64,000 nt of DNA from Tribonema minus (GCA_017506865.1 JAFCMP010000423.1:857125-921124), one strand, 5' to 3'; counted from the stretch's first letter, positions 22,201-32,103 are shown. The notes: generated by a model from the sequence alone, not told the origin. Made by a program: numbers and translations.

Positions 22201-22988
22201 GTGTGCGAGGGGGATCGGTGATCTTTGCGGTTCGCATTGAATTGTGGTGGCGGTTTGCAAGTGTTCTTGCGACTTGCATTTACGGTGGTGATGACACTAT
22301 GCAAGGGGGAGGGGCCAAGGGCTCCAGAGGTATGTAGGGTATGCTGGCTTATATCTGCGCGTTGGTCATAACAGCTAGGATCGTGTTGTAATGGTATGCA
22401 AGTTGGGGGGCGGGGGGGTGGGGGGGGGGGCGCGGGATATACCGGGTCCCCAGAGCTATGTAAGTAAGGTTTGCCAAGTTTGGCGGTGAGTTATAGCTTG
22501 TATCGCAGTGGTAGTGGTACACAAGTGGAGAACCGCGGACGTGACAGGGCCCCAGAGCTATGAAGGGCCTGATGGAGGGACAGTTACATGGTGGTTTCGC
22601 GGGATTGGCGTCGTCTAGTTGGTGACGCTCAGAGTATGCATGATATATGTGTAGGTATACATGTATGGCCTGCATCCCATGCACGCGGATGACAGAGGCA
22701 GTGCTGAGCACAGCTCTGGTGATACAGAGAAGGCCATATTGGCTCAACTATACATGGAGCGATACATCGCCTAGCGCACCAATGACTGCACTGCTCCGGT
22801 GTGGTGCCTAATCAACACCTTTATCAGCACCAAAGTGCATAATGAGATGCTCATACCCCCCCCCCCCCGCCCCGCCCCCCCCGTTTCTCCTCATCGCAGA
22901 TTACAGGGGCGGCCGCGGCGCCTCCCGACAGAGCCCACCGCACGCGCAGCCGCAGCAGCAGCAGGCAAAGCCGACGTCATCCGCTTAG
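10288..22988 (+). CDS. G3BP-like RNA-binding protein (NTF2 + RRM + RGG), 11 exons
   Basis: Exons: 10288-10404, 11046-11193, 14956-15125, 15639-15762, 16617-17011, 17614-17898, 18429-18551, 19240-19338, 19925-20013, 21274-21482 and 22900-22988. They sum to 1848 bp, giving 615 codons plus TAG, and all phases close. Residues ~9-143 form an NTF2 domain (VGHHFIKSFYGEVL, then ILLMVTG, FAQTFLLA, FFVLNDVFRLLD). Residues 146-415 are Pro/Ala/Gly-rich, with KSWAAIV at ~327. An RRM follows with RNP2 LFVKNI (428-433) and RNP1 RCFAFVAF (463-470). The C-terminus is an RGG/RG box (RYGRGFGRGRGRDR...). This is the architecture of animal G3BP and plant NTF2-RRM proteins, cytosolic mRNA binders that nucleate stress granules. 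That role is inferred from family. The start ATG follows an AG (GCCACAG), so a 5' UTR intron is possible. Introns occupy ~85% of the locus. Confidence 0.9.
11194..11745 (+). repeat. Donor-side tandem array after G3BP exon 2
   Basis: The exon 2 end plus donor (GGACATACAGGCGTCACAG then AACG/GTGAGC) ends at 11193. It is repeated with decay at about 11289, 11388, 11492, 11598 and 11713, a period of 99-119 bp. Copies are separated by AACTTCAACTTCAGTG-type spacer. Some copies keep a usable donor (11289, GGTAAGC). Confidence 0.8.
11746..11990 (+). repeat. Threefold repeat AGAACCTCAGCTGCAAAGTT
   Basis: Three copies start near 11750, 11886 and 11928. A short (AT)n tract lies at 11868-11885. All are inside G3BP intron 2, with no link to an exon edge. 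Confidence 0.6.
12613..13520. mobile_element. hAT-type non-autonomous DNA transposon, 908 bp, with 8-bp TSD
   Basis: The left end CAGACATTGCGGATTTAT (12613-12630) matches the inverted right end (13503-13520) at 17 of 18 bases. The flanks carry an exact 8-bp direct repeat, CCTGCAAC, at 12605-12612 and 13521-13528. Eight-base duplication and a CA..TG terminus fit the hAT superfamily. The interior has no transposase ORF but is rich in ACTCGG/CCGAGT subterminal motifs, the usual form of hAT transposase binding sites, and in local palindromes (e.g. near 12880). It lies in intron 2 of the G3BP-like gene. Confidence 0.85.
14210..14955 (+). repeat. Acceptor-side tandem array before G3BP exon 3
   Basis: The acceptor ACAG then GCAGCATCCTCCTGATGGTG is used at 14956. 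Decayed copies with the same ACAG/GCAG...TGATGGTGACGGGC core occur at about 14851, 14701, 14593, 14485 and 14411, with fainter ones near 14310 and 14220. Spacers are AACTTCAACTTCAACT-like. The exon 3 copy is the only one continuing as NTF2 coding sequence. Confidence 0.8.
15253..15425 (-). mobile_element. 5'-truncated 3' tail of the non-LTR element at 46.5-52 kb
   Basis: 15257-15410 matches 46537-46683, the 3' UTR and last codons of the 1784-aa element, including the shared end TTTTTATTAATTCTCGC. An exact 12-bp repeat, CTGGCATGTACT, flanks it at 15253-15264 and 15414-15425, consistent with target-primed insertion. It sits in intron 3 of the G3BP-like gene. Confidence 0.75.
15880..15945 (+). 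repeat. Single copy of G3BP exon 4 end and donor
   Basis: CGAGGCGCCCTGTGGCGCC...CCTGCTGCAG/GTGAGC copies the 3' end of exon 4 (15720-15762) about 180 bp downstream, with an intact donor. Confidence 0.7.
16330..16616 (+). repeat. Acceptor-side copies before G3BP exon 5
   Basis: GCAG/GCGCCTCCCCGCC, used at 16617, has upstream copies near 16486 and 16336 with the same flank (TGTCATGCCA..., TGAGTTCAAAT...). The period is about 130-150 bp. Confidence 0.7.
18640..19045 (+). repeat. Donor-side tandem array after G3BP exon 7 (RRM)
   Basis: The exon end GGCACCGTCACACAG/GTGAGC (18551/18552) is echoed near 18663, 18768, 18897 and 19025. The copy at 18897 keeps an apparently perfect CACACAG/GTGAGC donor. 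Confidence 0.75.
20068..20135 (+). repeat. Copy of G3BP exon 9 end and donor
   Basis: GAGCTGCGGGTAGACCAGCC...GACAG/GTAGGTTGAAGTTG repeats the end of exon 9 (19960-20013), including the donor and the TTGAAGTT motif just after it. Confidence 0.75.
20562..21118. mobile_element. hAT-type non-autonomous transposon, 557 bp, with 8-bp TSD
   Basis: It begins CAGGGGTTGTCACGACTCC (20562-20580) and ends with the exact inverted copy (21100-21118). It is flanked by direct repeats AAATCTAT at 20554-20561 and 21119-21126. The CAGGGG terminus and 8-bp duplication are hAT hallmarks. The interior is dominated by GACTCC/GGAGTC and CTCCGCTCCG subterminal repeats in both orientations, with no transposase. It lies in intron 9 of the G3BP-like gene. 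Confidence 0.9.
21483..22580 (+). repeat. Donor-side tandem array after the G3BP RGG exon, about nine units
   Basis: The end of exon 10 (GGGGCCCCAGAG/GTATGTAGGG) recurs near 21620, 21820, 21987 and 22325 with intact donors, and in weaker form near 21740, 22100, 22450 and 22550. Units also repeat the preceding G-rich RGRGRG-coding stretch and a GTTGTTGCGGTTTGCATCG spacer. The period is 110-190 bp, and poly-G runs of up to 20 occur (21584-21604). Confidence 0.8.
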
Positions 22989-24725
22989 CGGCGTGTGTGC
23001 GTGGGTGGAGGCGAGCGCCGCCACACAAACTTCAACTTGAGGTTGACGCGGCGCGCGGCTGCCGCGCACGGAAACCTGGGTTTGCGCGTGCGCGCCGCGC
23101 ACTTTGCAGAAAAGAAACAAGAAACGTCCTTAAAAAACAACAATCACACAGAAATTGGCAGCTGCTGCGGGTGGGAAGGCACGGGCAGCTGCCCCCTGCA
23201 TCAAGTCCGGGGCTCTCTTGAGAGCACTGGCAAGAGGGGGGGAAGGGGGGGGGGGGGGGAGGGCGCGGGCGGGGCGACCGAAATGGTGGGGGGGTGGGGA
23301 GGATTGCAGGTGGCTCGGGGACTGGGGCAAGGGGGATTTTTGGGGGGCGTACCGCTGTGGTAGATGGTTTTGTATCTAGTGTGGGTTCGGGCACACGCCT
23401 ACAGTAGAGGTGCCTGGGCACTGGTACACTCTCTGCTGCCGCCGCGTGTGCGCGCGCGCGCAAAAAACACACACTCACATTCGCTGCTCGCCATACCCCG
23501 GCCGGTGGGGAAGAAAAAGAAACACACACCGGCCCGGCAGCAGCAGCAGTAGCGTGCGCGGTTCCTCTCGTTGCAGCATTGCTCATCACATTTCGACCGC
23601 CAGTTGCGGGCAACTGCCTTCCCCGGCCGTGAATGTGGAATGACCAACCCTTGGGGGTACCTTCCCCTTTTTCCCTTTTACCCCCTTTTCCCCTTTTCAT
23701 TGTCGCTCTTGCGTCGTATTCTGCTGCCCCCCCTGCTGTTGCCTTGCGCAAACTCAGGATTCTGTGTGCGTGTGGTTGCTGCTACGAAAAATTGCTTGCA
23801 CGAAGGCAGGCAGGCAGCCGCGTTGTAGATGTTCACACCAGAAACACTGGGGTCCATGCATGTCGTGAAGTGCTTCCATGCATTGGCAGGCCCTAATGAT
23901 GCTTCTGGTGCCTTGCTTGCAGAACTGCAGTTCTGCATATACTTGAGCATGACTGGCTGCCAGTCACGATATACTGCATCTGACACATGTATCGGGGGCT
24001 TACCACAAACATTGCTGCAGAAAAATTGACCTTGCGGCACGCACTTGAGGGGTGTTGAGCAGTTTGACGTGTTGACAGTGAGTACGGTACTTCAACTACA
24101 TGAGACTGGACCACAAAAGGTCACGTCACAGGTGAGCAAAACAATGTACGACATGTCACACAGAGAGACTCAGCTGAAACAGTACTGCAGCTACCTGGAA
24201 CTCAAAGCATATGACATGCCATAAAGAAACACACAGCTGAAGGCCTGAAACGGCACTGCAACTACTCGAAACTGGGCCACAAAGGGCCACAATCGCAAAC
24301 GGGTAAAACACGCAACATGAAAAACGACAGTGCTGAAACGGCCACAAGGCAACCCAACCCCCACATCGCACGTAGACATTATACTTCAGTGCGGTAAGGC
24401 CAATCGTCAGCAAATGACTCAACAGGCAGACAGTTTGCCAATGACATCATGCCTACCCTCAGATCACCCTGCAACATGTGATGCCCTGATCTGCGGCCCG
24501 GGTATTGCGTGAAGGTCCACAAGCAAAAACGCACTGTGACCATGACATGATGACTGCTCACCTTTGGATCGCGCGCCAATGCAGTGGCTGCGCTAGCGTG
24601 CATGCTACTTCCAGATACAACACAGCAGGCGCAGTTGACCTCAGCTGTGCAGTGTTCTACAGCTTGACAACATGCACCAGGCGAACGACGGTGCTGTGAA
24701 AGGTCTGAAAGTGGTCACCAACAGC
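22989..24725. other. Downstream of the G3BP-like gene, no gene recognised
   Basis: This presumably starts with the G3BP 3' UTR. It contains G-rich runs at 23230-23260 and C/T-rich stretches near 23660-23700. The ORFs are short and composition-driven. No polyadenylation signal could be assigned with confidence. Confidence 0.4.
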
Positions 24726-24868
24726 TGTACGTATGGACTTGTATTTATAAAGGCCCAAGGGAGGCCGGGTTGCCTATGCAATCGAAAAGCTTGCGTCAAC
24801 GCAGCAGCCTAGTCTGCGCTGTACATCAAGCAATATTTATTCATACAAGTCCATAAGTACACCAAGTT
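24726..24868 (-). mobile_element. 3' tail copy of non-LTR element B with inverted ends
   Basis: 24726-24822 is the reverse complement of 34077-34173, the 3' end of the element at 32.1-34.2 kb, with only a few mismatches. Just beyond, 24846-24868 carries the same terminal motif in the other orientation (ATACAAGTCCATAAGTACA), so the segment is bounded by inverted ends TGTACGTATGGACTTGTAT. It is followed by TTAATAAAAAGTACA, which resembles the 3' end of the other non-LTR family. Confidence 0.65.
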
Positions 24869-26288
24869 AATAAAAAGTACACCAAGCAACAGCATAGATC
24901 ACAGCTGCGGGCATGCACGGTGCAATGATTCGCGGCAAAGCGAACAGATACGGAGCAAAGGCATAGGAGACATCACCTTGCGTGGACGACTAGTAACATA
25001 GTTGTATTTTCAGGATCCGTAGAAGCTCCTTGCTTCGGAGAGACCCTATGGTGATCGACAAAAAACAAATCTGCGTCGGTATGGCTGCAGCGGCCCCCCA
25101 CCAGTGGCAATGTCATGGAGCACAAAAAGCTGAATTGGATGCCGCCCACCGATGGCGACGTGTGAGCTTTTGTACGACTACAGAAGTTGGATACTGCAAA
25201 GTTCGAAGCAGACGAGACCGGCAACTTGCGAGGGAGTGAGAGGGTACGCGGCCAGTATACAACTACAAGACGACTGAACTGCTGGCATGAAGTGCTGAGC
25301 GACAGTGTAATGACTAAGACCGCTACCTGTGGTATGTGGGTGACCGATCAAGTGACAAAAAGAGACGCTGGCGCCGGGGTGGCAAAAAAACTCAGAGATC
25401 GCACGCCACTGTGCGGCTCTCCAAACCAAAATCGAGCAGGAGTGCTGCTGCGGCAGCGACAGCCGTGCTGTCACCGTCTACCGCACAAAATCTAGGGAAG
25501 ATCTTCTGCAAACACTTCATCCTGCCGCCGCATGGCAAGGCCAGGCGGCAATAGCGGGGCCCATGACTTCGTCCTCGAACCTGACTTTCTTGCGCCTTGT
25601 GGTGTCGCCAATGCTGCTGGTTGCCGCTGGCGGTGCTGCCACTGGTGTTGTTGCAGACTTTGTTCGCGGTGGCACTCGCAGAGGCTGCTGCACGGGACAC
25701 GCCCGCTTGCGCTCTAGCTCGACCTCCACGAGCCTGGCCAAGTTGACAGACGCCATTGCCACAGCTACGCCCAGCGCAACAAGCCCCTCGACCACGAGCA
25801 CCATGGTCCAAGTTCTGCTGCTATGGATTTGCTGCGTGAACTCAGTCATGTCTTAGATTGTAGGTGCTTGCGGACCACCGGCCTGTCCTCTCGAAGCATC
25901 TCTTGCTGCCCATCACACGAAGGTCGACCGTTGAAGTTGCCGTTGAAGAGACGAAAATGGGAGAGAAACGACAATGTAAGACACGCTCAGTGGGTCTGGT
26001 ACGCTTCGTATGCCTTGTGTCGGGGAGGTGCACATGAGCACCAGGCGGCTGGCCACCGCCTACCCGTTGAAATCAAATCGTGTCGTGTGATCGTGTGATG
26101 GCTTTGACCAACTCTTTCCTCGCTGTGTGACCCATGTTCGCCGCATGCCGCTTCGTTCGTGTGTTTGGATTCAAAATCTTGTCTCCCATCAGGGTGGTTG
26201 ACCAGGTTTCGTTGCTTGGCGCACTGAACCTGCCTGCTCAAAAATTGAACTGCGTGTGCAACGCACTAACAGCCCAACCCACTCGCAG
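24869..26288. other. Unassigned region
   Basis: A minus-strand ORF at 25517-25849 encodes a hydrophobic segment (MVLVVEGLVALGVAVAMASV) followed by a basic, Pro/Ala-rich tail. It could be a small membrane protein exon but shows no clear splice signals. Nothing else is recognisable. Confidence 0.3.
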
Positions 26289-26636
26289 GCCTTCGCCCAG
26301 CTTCTCGCGCAGCAGCACCGCGCATGGATGCAACGACGTAGCCACCTCTGAAGCCAGCAGTACACTCGCAGCCATAATGTGTACGGTTTAGTTGCCTCAC
26401 AACAGGGAACTACTGTGCAAGATGACGTCAATGTTTGCAGTCAGAACTTGGGTCGCCTCGCTTGGCTTTCACGATGCCCGTCAGGTGTGTGCCTGTGTAG
26501 CTCTTTCAAGGCTAGCGATGCCTTCTGTCGTGCATCTACTGAGCAGCTTCCACCCAAGCGCCCTCAACTCTCACAGATCTCAAGCGGAGCGCTGCTGACG
26601 GAGCTGAGCACAAGCGCGGCACTGCTCATGTACTAA
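26289..26636 (+). CDS. 3' end of an unidentified gene, three short exons
   Basis: Exons 26289-26337, 26441-26484 and 26577-26636 (TAA) chain in phase (49, 44 and 60 bp) with CAG acceptors and GT donors. They encode about 50 residues beginning AFAQLLAQQHRAWMQ and ending ALLTELSTSAALLMY. The peptide is helical and Leu/Ala-rich and resembles nothing I can name. Upstream exons were not located. The short lengths make this a moderate call. Confidence 0.45.
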
Positions 26637-26820
26637 TCATTCAGGCCTCGAGGGAGGACCGGGCGTCCAGTGTGTTGCTAGGGCTCACATCTTGCACTGC
26701 ACCCTAAGAGCTTGGATACCAGTGCTGCAACACAGCACACCACGCGTTCCGTGTCTGTATGCAGTGATGCCCTCCGCCAGCTCCTGGTGATTCGACTGCG
26801 TGAAACTGCCATCTATGTAT

Positions 26821-26947
26821 TGTGCGCCCAGGTGTTGACAATACAACGCATCTCGATACCTGTGCTTTTATGTACTTTTCGTTTCAGGGGCGGATATCTG
26901 TATAAAGCTTGTTCAGATGTGTTGCACCAACAATACCTGGGCGCACA
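26821..26947. mobile_element. Short inverted-repeat element, TGTGCGCCCAGG family, copy 1
   Basis: It begins TGTGCGCCCAGGTGTTG and ends CAATACCTGGGCGCACA, with imperfect pairing extending to ~30 bases. The same termini bound 44099-44211. No clear target duplication is visible, so it may be a MITE or a hairpin-forming repeat. Confidence 0.6.
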
Positions 26948-27394
26948 GTACTGCCTCATCCGCCTGCCCCCCCCGCCATGCCTCAGCTGATCAAAAGACC
27001 TTCTGTGTGCACTGAGCAATTTCCAAGCGTTTGCCCAAACACGGTGCCGTTGTCTTGCTTCGTGTCGCCCATACAGTTTGACTGCTTACATACCATATTT
27101 GGCCATCAAATAATGCTCTAATAAGTAATTAAAGCCTGGACACTCGCCCCCCCCCCCCCCGGGCTCAGGATACACCACACGCCTGCCAAGCACATGCCGC
27201 ATGGAGTTAAACCCTGTGACACTAAGCCCAAGTGTATTTGCGTATATGCTGAGTGATCAGGCACCGGGTCATTGAACTTTCAGTACAAAAAAACGCTATA
27301 AATTCATGAGGAGCACAGCCTGAGGCAATGCTCACAAATACCATGACCAATAGCATGCGAAGCTAGCGTGCCATTGCATACTATGTGCTACTAG
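26948..27394. other. Spacer with a C-rich run
   Basis: Contains a poly-C tract near 27146-27160 and AT-rich sequence. No gene is seen. Confidence 0.4.
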
Positions 27395-28612
27395 TACAAC
27401 TGTATCAGTGGCAGGCCGCACTGCCGCCCCTGGCGGCGGCAGTATTACAGGACTAGCAGCAGTGGCTGCAGGCGGCACCGCCACTTCAGTACCGGCCGTT
27501 ATGGTGCAGCCAATCAATCGAAGTTCTGGCGGCACACGGTGCAGCTGCCGCTGGACGGAGGCCGCAGCAGCAGCACAGGCGGCAGGAGAAGCAGCAGTGG
27601 CAGCGCACAGCACAACTATTTCGGCGGCAGCAGCAGCTGCTCCAGCAGCAGCAGCGGCAGCACATGTTGCACCTCAGACTGCCTCGGCGGCATCGATAGT
27701 TGCAGCATCAACAGCAGCTGCTGAGGGCATAGGCAACGCAGCTGCTAGGTTTGAATTGCAGAAAACATGGGACCTGAATCCAAATGACACAGGGGTGAAC
27801 TAGAACTCTGCAGATGGATTCTCCCAATTGTGGTGATGAAGTAAAAAATACATAATCAGCAAAAAGAATCATGCTCAGGAATATGAGATATCAAACAGAC
27901 TTGAAGCTCCAGGCCGGCCCTAGGGCTGCTGCAGCACCTGCAAGAGGAGCAGCGGCAGGCGGCGCCACGCTTGCCGGCGGCGACAGCGGCAGCAGCAACA
28001 CCAGCAGCAGCAACGGCAGGCGGCGCAATTGCTCCAGCACGCAGCAGCAGCAGCCGTCAATGCAGGCGCTGCGCGTTTCACACCAGCAATGCTACAAGGC
28101 GCAGCAGCAGCAGAGGTGGCGCGCCTGCCCCTCATGCAAACGATCGTCACAGCTGCCGCATCCCTAAGTGCAGCAACAGGTGACAAACTAGAACTTTTAC
28201 TGCCACCAGCGCTAAAAACACTGCAGCAACAGCCTCCTATGCAGCAGCCGCCGCCGCCAGCAGGTGGTGGCACAGATGCTGCTCTGCATTGCAGTGGAGT
28301 TTGAAGCCCTCAATTGGAGTGCGCTTGCAGATGCCGTCGCTACCGAGCTTGCAGATAAAGTGGAGGCCGTCCTGCAACATTTGCCGCAGGGCACGCAGCG
28401 CACGCAAGCACTTGCTCGATTCTCGTCGCACTTCCACATGCACTCGATCGGCGTTTCACCGAGCCGATGTACCCAAACCAAGCTTCTAATCGACAATGCG
28501 CATTGAGACACTTCCAAGGTTTTCACAAAGACACATATAAATTCTTGCTGCAAGCCATGGATATCCACCATCTAGGCTTCAAGTTCTTCGCGCGCTGAGC
28601 GAGAGTTAATGA
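27395..28612 (+). mobile_element. 5'-truncated, internally deleted copy of non-LTR element A
   Basis: Translated segments match the Ala-rich middle of the 1784-aa protein (HVAPQTASAAS, STAAAEGIGN) and then the ELADKVEA...LPQGTQRTQALARF stretch. A ~150-bp insertion interrupts it at about 27750-27905. After 28470 most of the C-terminal part is missing, but the 3' UTR end (GAGCGAGAGTTAATGAAAAGTACA) is present at 28590-28613. Confidence 0.8.
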
Positions 28613-28911
28613 AAAGTACAAGTGAAGTTTTGTTACACATTGCATATATCTGCATTTGTAGTTGGCTGGTCAGACAAGGGCCCCGGGTTGTGGACCTACA
28701 CACATTGCAATAAAAAGTACAGTTTGTGAACAACGGCGGCAATCATGCTCAGCACTCATGTCGCAGAAGCCAGTGCTACACGATACTAGTACTTGTACCA
28801 ATACACGCTTAGAAACAGTAAGGGGGTTCTGAGCTCGGGCACCACATGTGTACATCAAGCGAAGAATGAGACACAAACATCAGTAACACGGCTCAATACC
28901 TTAGCCAGCTA
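28613..28911. other. Spacer
   Basis: No gene is seen. It contains GCAATAAAAAGTACAG near 28706, another match to the element A 3' end motif. Confidence 0.35.
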
Positions 28912-29459
28912 GACATGTGAAGTGTTCGTATGTTTAAGGCGCCTCTTCCACCATGTGCCTGAGTTTTTGCAGCGACTGGTGCGCGTGCAGTTGATTTGTG
29001 CATGATGTATACAGTCCTCCCCCCCCCCCCCCAGCCCCCTGCCCCCCCCAAAGCCCCCATCAGCACCCGAGCTGATCTGTTTCCCAGCAGCAGTCTGCTC
29101 CCTCTCCTGCATTTCCCGGTTGATGCTGCTCACCGTAAAGACTAGCAGCCCTGCGTTGAGCGCCTTCTCCTATTCCTTCTTGGGAAACCTCTTGCATCCC
29201 AAACCGTTTTGATGGGGAGGGCAGGCGCACTTCTTGACCACCTAGAAATGTGAAGTGTTCGTATGTATATAAGGCCCTCCTCCACCATGTGCCTGATTTT
29301 TTTGCAGCGTGCAAATTGATTTGTGCATGATGTATACATGCTCCCCCCCCCCCCCCCCGGGGCCCCCTGCCCCTCCATGCTCCCATCAGCACCCAAGCTG
29401 ATCTATTTCCCAGCAGCAGTCTGTTCCCTCTCCTGCATTTCCCAGTTGATGCCGCTCAC
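28912..29459 (-). repeat. ~330-bp tandem duplication including an exon end and donor
   Basis: 28912-29230 and 29245-29580 are homologous. Both contain the CATCAGCACC...GATCTGTTTCCCAGCAGCAG block, a long poly-C run and the coding end of exon 29627-29460. The left copy has the better donor (TTTACG/GTGAGC) but a 1-bp frameshift in its coding part. Confidence 0.75.
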
Positions 29460-29627
29460 AGTAAAGACTAGCAGCCCTGCGTTAAGCGCCTTCTCCAATT
29501 CCTTCTGGGGAAACCGCTTGCCTCCCAAGACCGTTTTGATGGGAAAGGCAGGCGCTTCTTTGCCTTGCAGGTCCATGAAGAGGTGGAAGAGATCTTTCTT
29601 CCTGAGTGCGGCATCGACGTCCTGGTC
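29460..29627 (-). CDS. Single exon of an unidentified gene
   Basis: This is a 168-bp phase-0 exon from CCCACGCAG/GAC to TTTACT/GTGAGC on the minus strand, encoding 56 residues. It includes ALRKKDLFHLFMDLQGKE and KRFPQKELEKALNAGLLVF. Codon quality, splice signals and exact phase support a real exon, but I do not recognise the family. Neighbouring exons may include 31305-31123, also minus and phase 0. The duplicated copy to the left is broken. Confidence 0.55.
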
Positions 29628-29892
29628 CTGCGTGGGCACAGTACAAAAGACCGGCCGGGCATCTAGTCAATACTATAGGAACTTCACATGTCTCAACAGT
29701 GTTGAGGCACGGCCTGTACACTTTTTTCTGCCATGGACGCCTAGCCGTACCCACGCTCTGATGCTGTTAACTTTGACTGAGCGCATCTGTCTGTTGCAGC
29801 TGCTGCATTCAATCGAAGTTCAATCACAGTTGCAAGTGTAAGCATAGCAAGAAATCAATGAGGGCGCAGCACCACGTATGTTGGCTGTATAT

Positions 29893-30063
29893 ATGTTGTG
29901 AACCCGCCCCTCAAGCGGAAGTATACTGAAGTACACTACGCACGAGCCTTTGAAATGAAGACGACGCTGCAGATTGCATGTTGCGACCCCGCCCCTCAAG
30001 CGGCAGTATGCTGAAGTACACTACGCATAAGCGTTTGAAATGAAGACAACGCTGCAGATTGCA
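29893..30063. repeat. 85-bp direct repeat, two copies
   Basis: ATGTTG(T/C)GA(A/C)CCCGCCCCTC...GCAGATTGCAT occurs at 29893-29977 and again at 29978-30063, with about ten differences. A purine-rich A8/G-rich tract follows to 30112. Confidence 0.8.
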
Positions 30064-30112
30064 TTGAAAAAAAAACGGGGGGAGGGGGGGGAGGATGGGG
30101 GGGGGGAGGCTG

Positions 30113-31122
30113 AGCATCAGCAATGAGGCATCAGCAAGACATCCACTGAGGGGTTGGCTGGGGGGCGACTGGGGTTTTGCGGCATCATGCACATACTTAT
30201 GCTCAGGACGGTCGTCGATGTGATTACACCAGATGATGTAAGCCAGTAAGCAAGTCACTTAAAATGGAGAATAGCGGCCAAATTGAATGACGGCGAATGT
30301 CATGGTCGTGTTTAAACAGCCTCTATTGTCAAGTCTTGTAAACAGAGTTGATACTGCTGCTGGTGGTGTCTGTTGAAACTCAACCATGCACCTTTGGATG
30401 ACCTGCTCTACGCACACACGTGCCCGCCAAATAGTGTCCAAAAAAACGTGAGGACACACTTTTCAATGTTGAAGTTCAAACCTGCCTGCAAGGCTGAAGT
30501 TTACTCATATGTTGTTCAACATATTTGGTTGCTTGAAGCCAGCCATAATGTGTATGACAACGGTATGCGAATGTTGCAACAGTCTCGCATAATGATGAAT
30601 TATCAATGAGTAAGCACAAGCCACTACCAATGTGCTGTAATCAGCCACACTGCTTCTCCTGGTGCTGCAGCAGGGTGGTTGCGTCGTACCCAAGTGATTG
30701 CGTACACCACGCATTGACTCGCAAAATTAAGCAGTCTTCTTGACTGTGTAATCTCAAACAACAATCCTAAATAACAGTGCACACTGCACACTTTGTACAC
30801 TTAGTCTGGCATTCTGTGTGACATAGAAGCACCTGGGGGGTGCTATATGTGCTGGGCCAAGCATCCATGCTGAGAGAACTGTGTTGAACATATGAGGAGC
30901 CAGGCACAATAACCATTCACTTGCGTCAGTACTGGTCACCTCTCCACCTAAGTTCGTCACCTCCTCACTTGCAGTACTACTCATGTTGCCATTATATAGT
31001 GCCATACAGCTGCTAGCTCTGGTGTCTCAGGGCCCCACAAGTGTCACATGAGCAACAAAGGCTGCACGCACTAGGCCAACACGGATGCTGCAGTGAGAGT
31101 GATGCACGTCAGCACAACTTAC
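30113..31122. other. Unassigned region
   Basis: Short ORFs only, and no family match. Confidence 0.35.
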
Positions 31123-31305
31123 CGTAACGTTCGACTTGGCTTCCACAAGGATTGTGACAGTTGTGGCATATATGACGCCATCAAATCCCCCTGCTATAAA
31201 AATCCGCTGCTGCTCACGATCGCCAGCATGCCACTTGTCGTAAGCAGCTCGCAGCTTCGGGAAAGCACCTTCGTGCTTCTTGATGAACTCTGGTGTGGCC
31301 TCACT
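31123..31305 (-). CDS. Single exon of an unidentified gene
   Basis: This is a 183-bp phase-0 exon with acceptor TTTGTGCAG/AGTGAGG and donor AACGTTACG/GTAAGTT on the minus strand. It encodes 61 residues starting SEATPEFIKKHEGAFPKL and ending VEAKSNVT. The splice sites are strong. I cannot assign a function. Confidence 0.5.
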
Positions 31306-32099
31306 CTGCACAAAGCATGAAATCAACAGCAGTTTAGTTCTGCGTGTAGGTTTTGAGACAGCGATTCCGCCACTTTGACCAAAAAGTCGCACAGAAATAT
31401 TAGCATCAGATGCTGAATTGTGTGCATATACAATAGTGCACCATATCCTAAGTTCACTGTCATGGTGGCAGTTGACATCAACTGAGCGAAAACACAGAAT
31501 GTGCTTTACGTCAAGCGGAAAGTCACGGATCAACAAAAGCATATGCAATGGCTGCCAAGCACGTGATTTTAACAGTTGTGACGCATGTCAGCACAAGGGG
31601 TCTAAGCCGTGGGTCAAGCAATATTCAGGCTGAGAAGCACCAATAATCTCAACACAAATGCAATGCAAGGTCATGCACAGCCAGTAAGCTCACATCACAG
31701 GGCACCAGGCTGCAAACTATAGCAGGTGCTTAAGCACATACAATGGCGATAAGTGATGTGGTCTACTGTCTCGATCGTACTGGTCGCCTGCCTCCCCTCA
31801 CCCATAGATGTGGCATGAGCAGCTGCTGCGCGGCTGCACTCAAAGGGTCTGAAAAAATGGAAGAAGGGGAATGCATGTGCAAGTGCATTCTTCACACTGA
31901 ACAACCTCTAGCTGATAGTAGTACAAGTCCAGACTGTATCACCCATTGTGACCCAATCAACATTCCGATACGAGTGTCCAGGGAGTAGAACACAATGACG
32001 CTGTAAGCGTAGTGAATGCACCATAAGAGAGCACCTAAAGGAGCAAGTACCATTCATACATTTTCGTAAATCACTCATACACAGGGTTCCTGCTCCTGA
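31306..32099. other. Unassigned region
   Basis: No supported gene. It may include decayed 5' sequence of the adjoining element B. Confidence 0.3.
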
Positions 32100-32103
32100 T
32101 GAT

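Noticed and set aside
21363-22260. Minus ORFs of 166-235 codons (Pro/His/Thr-rich)
   Set aside because: They repeat with the donor array period and are antisense to the RGG exon copies. Their length reflects G-rich composition.
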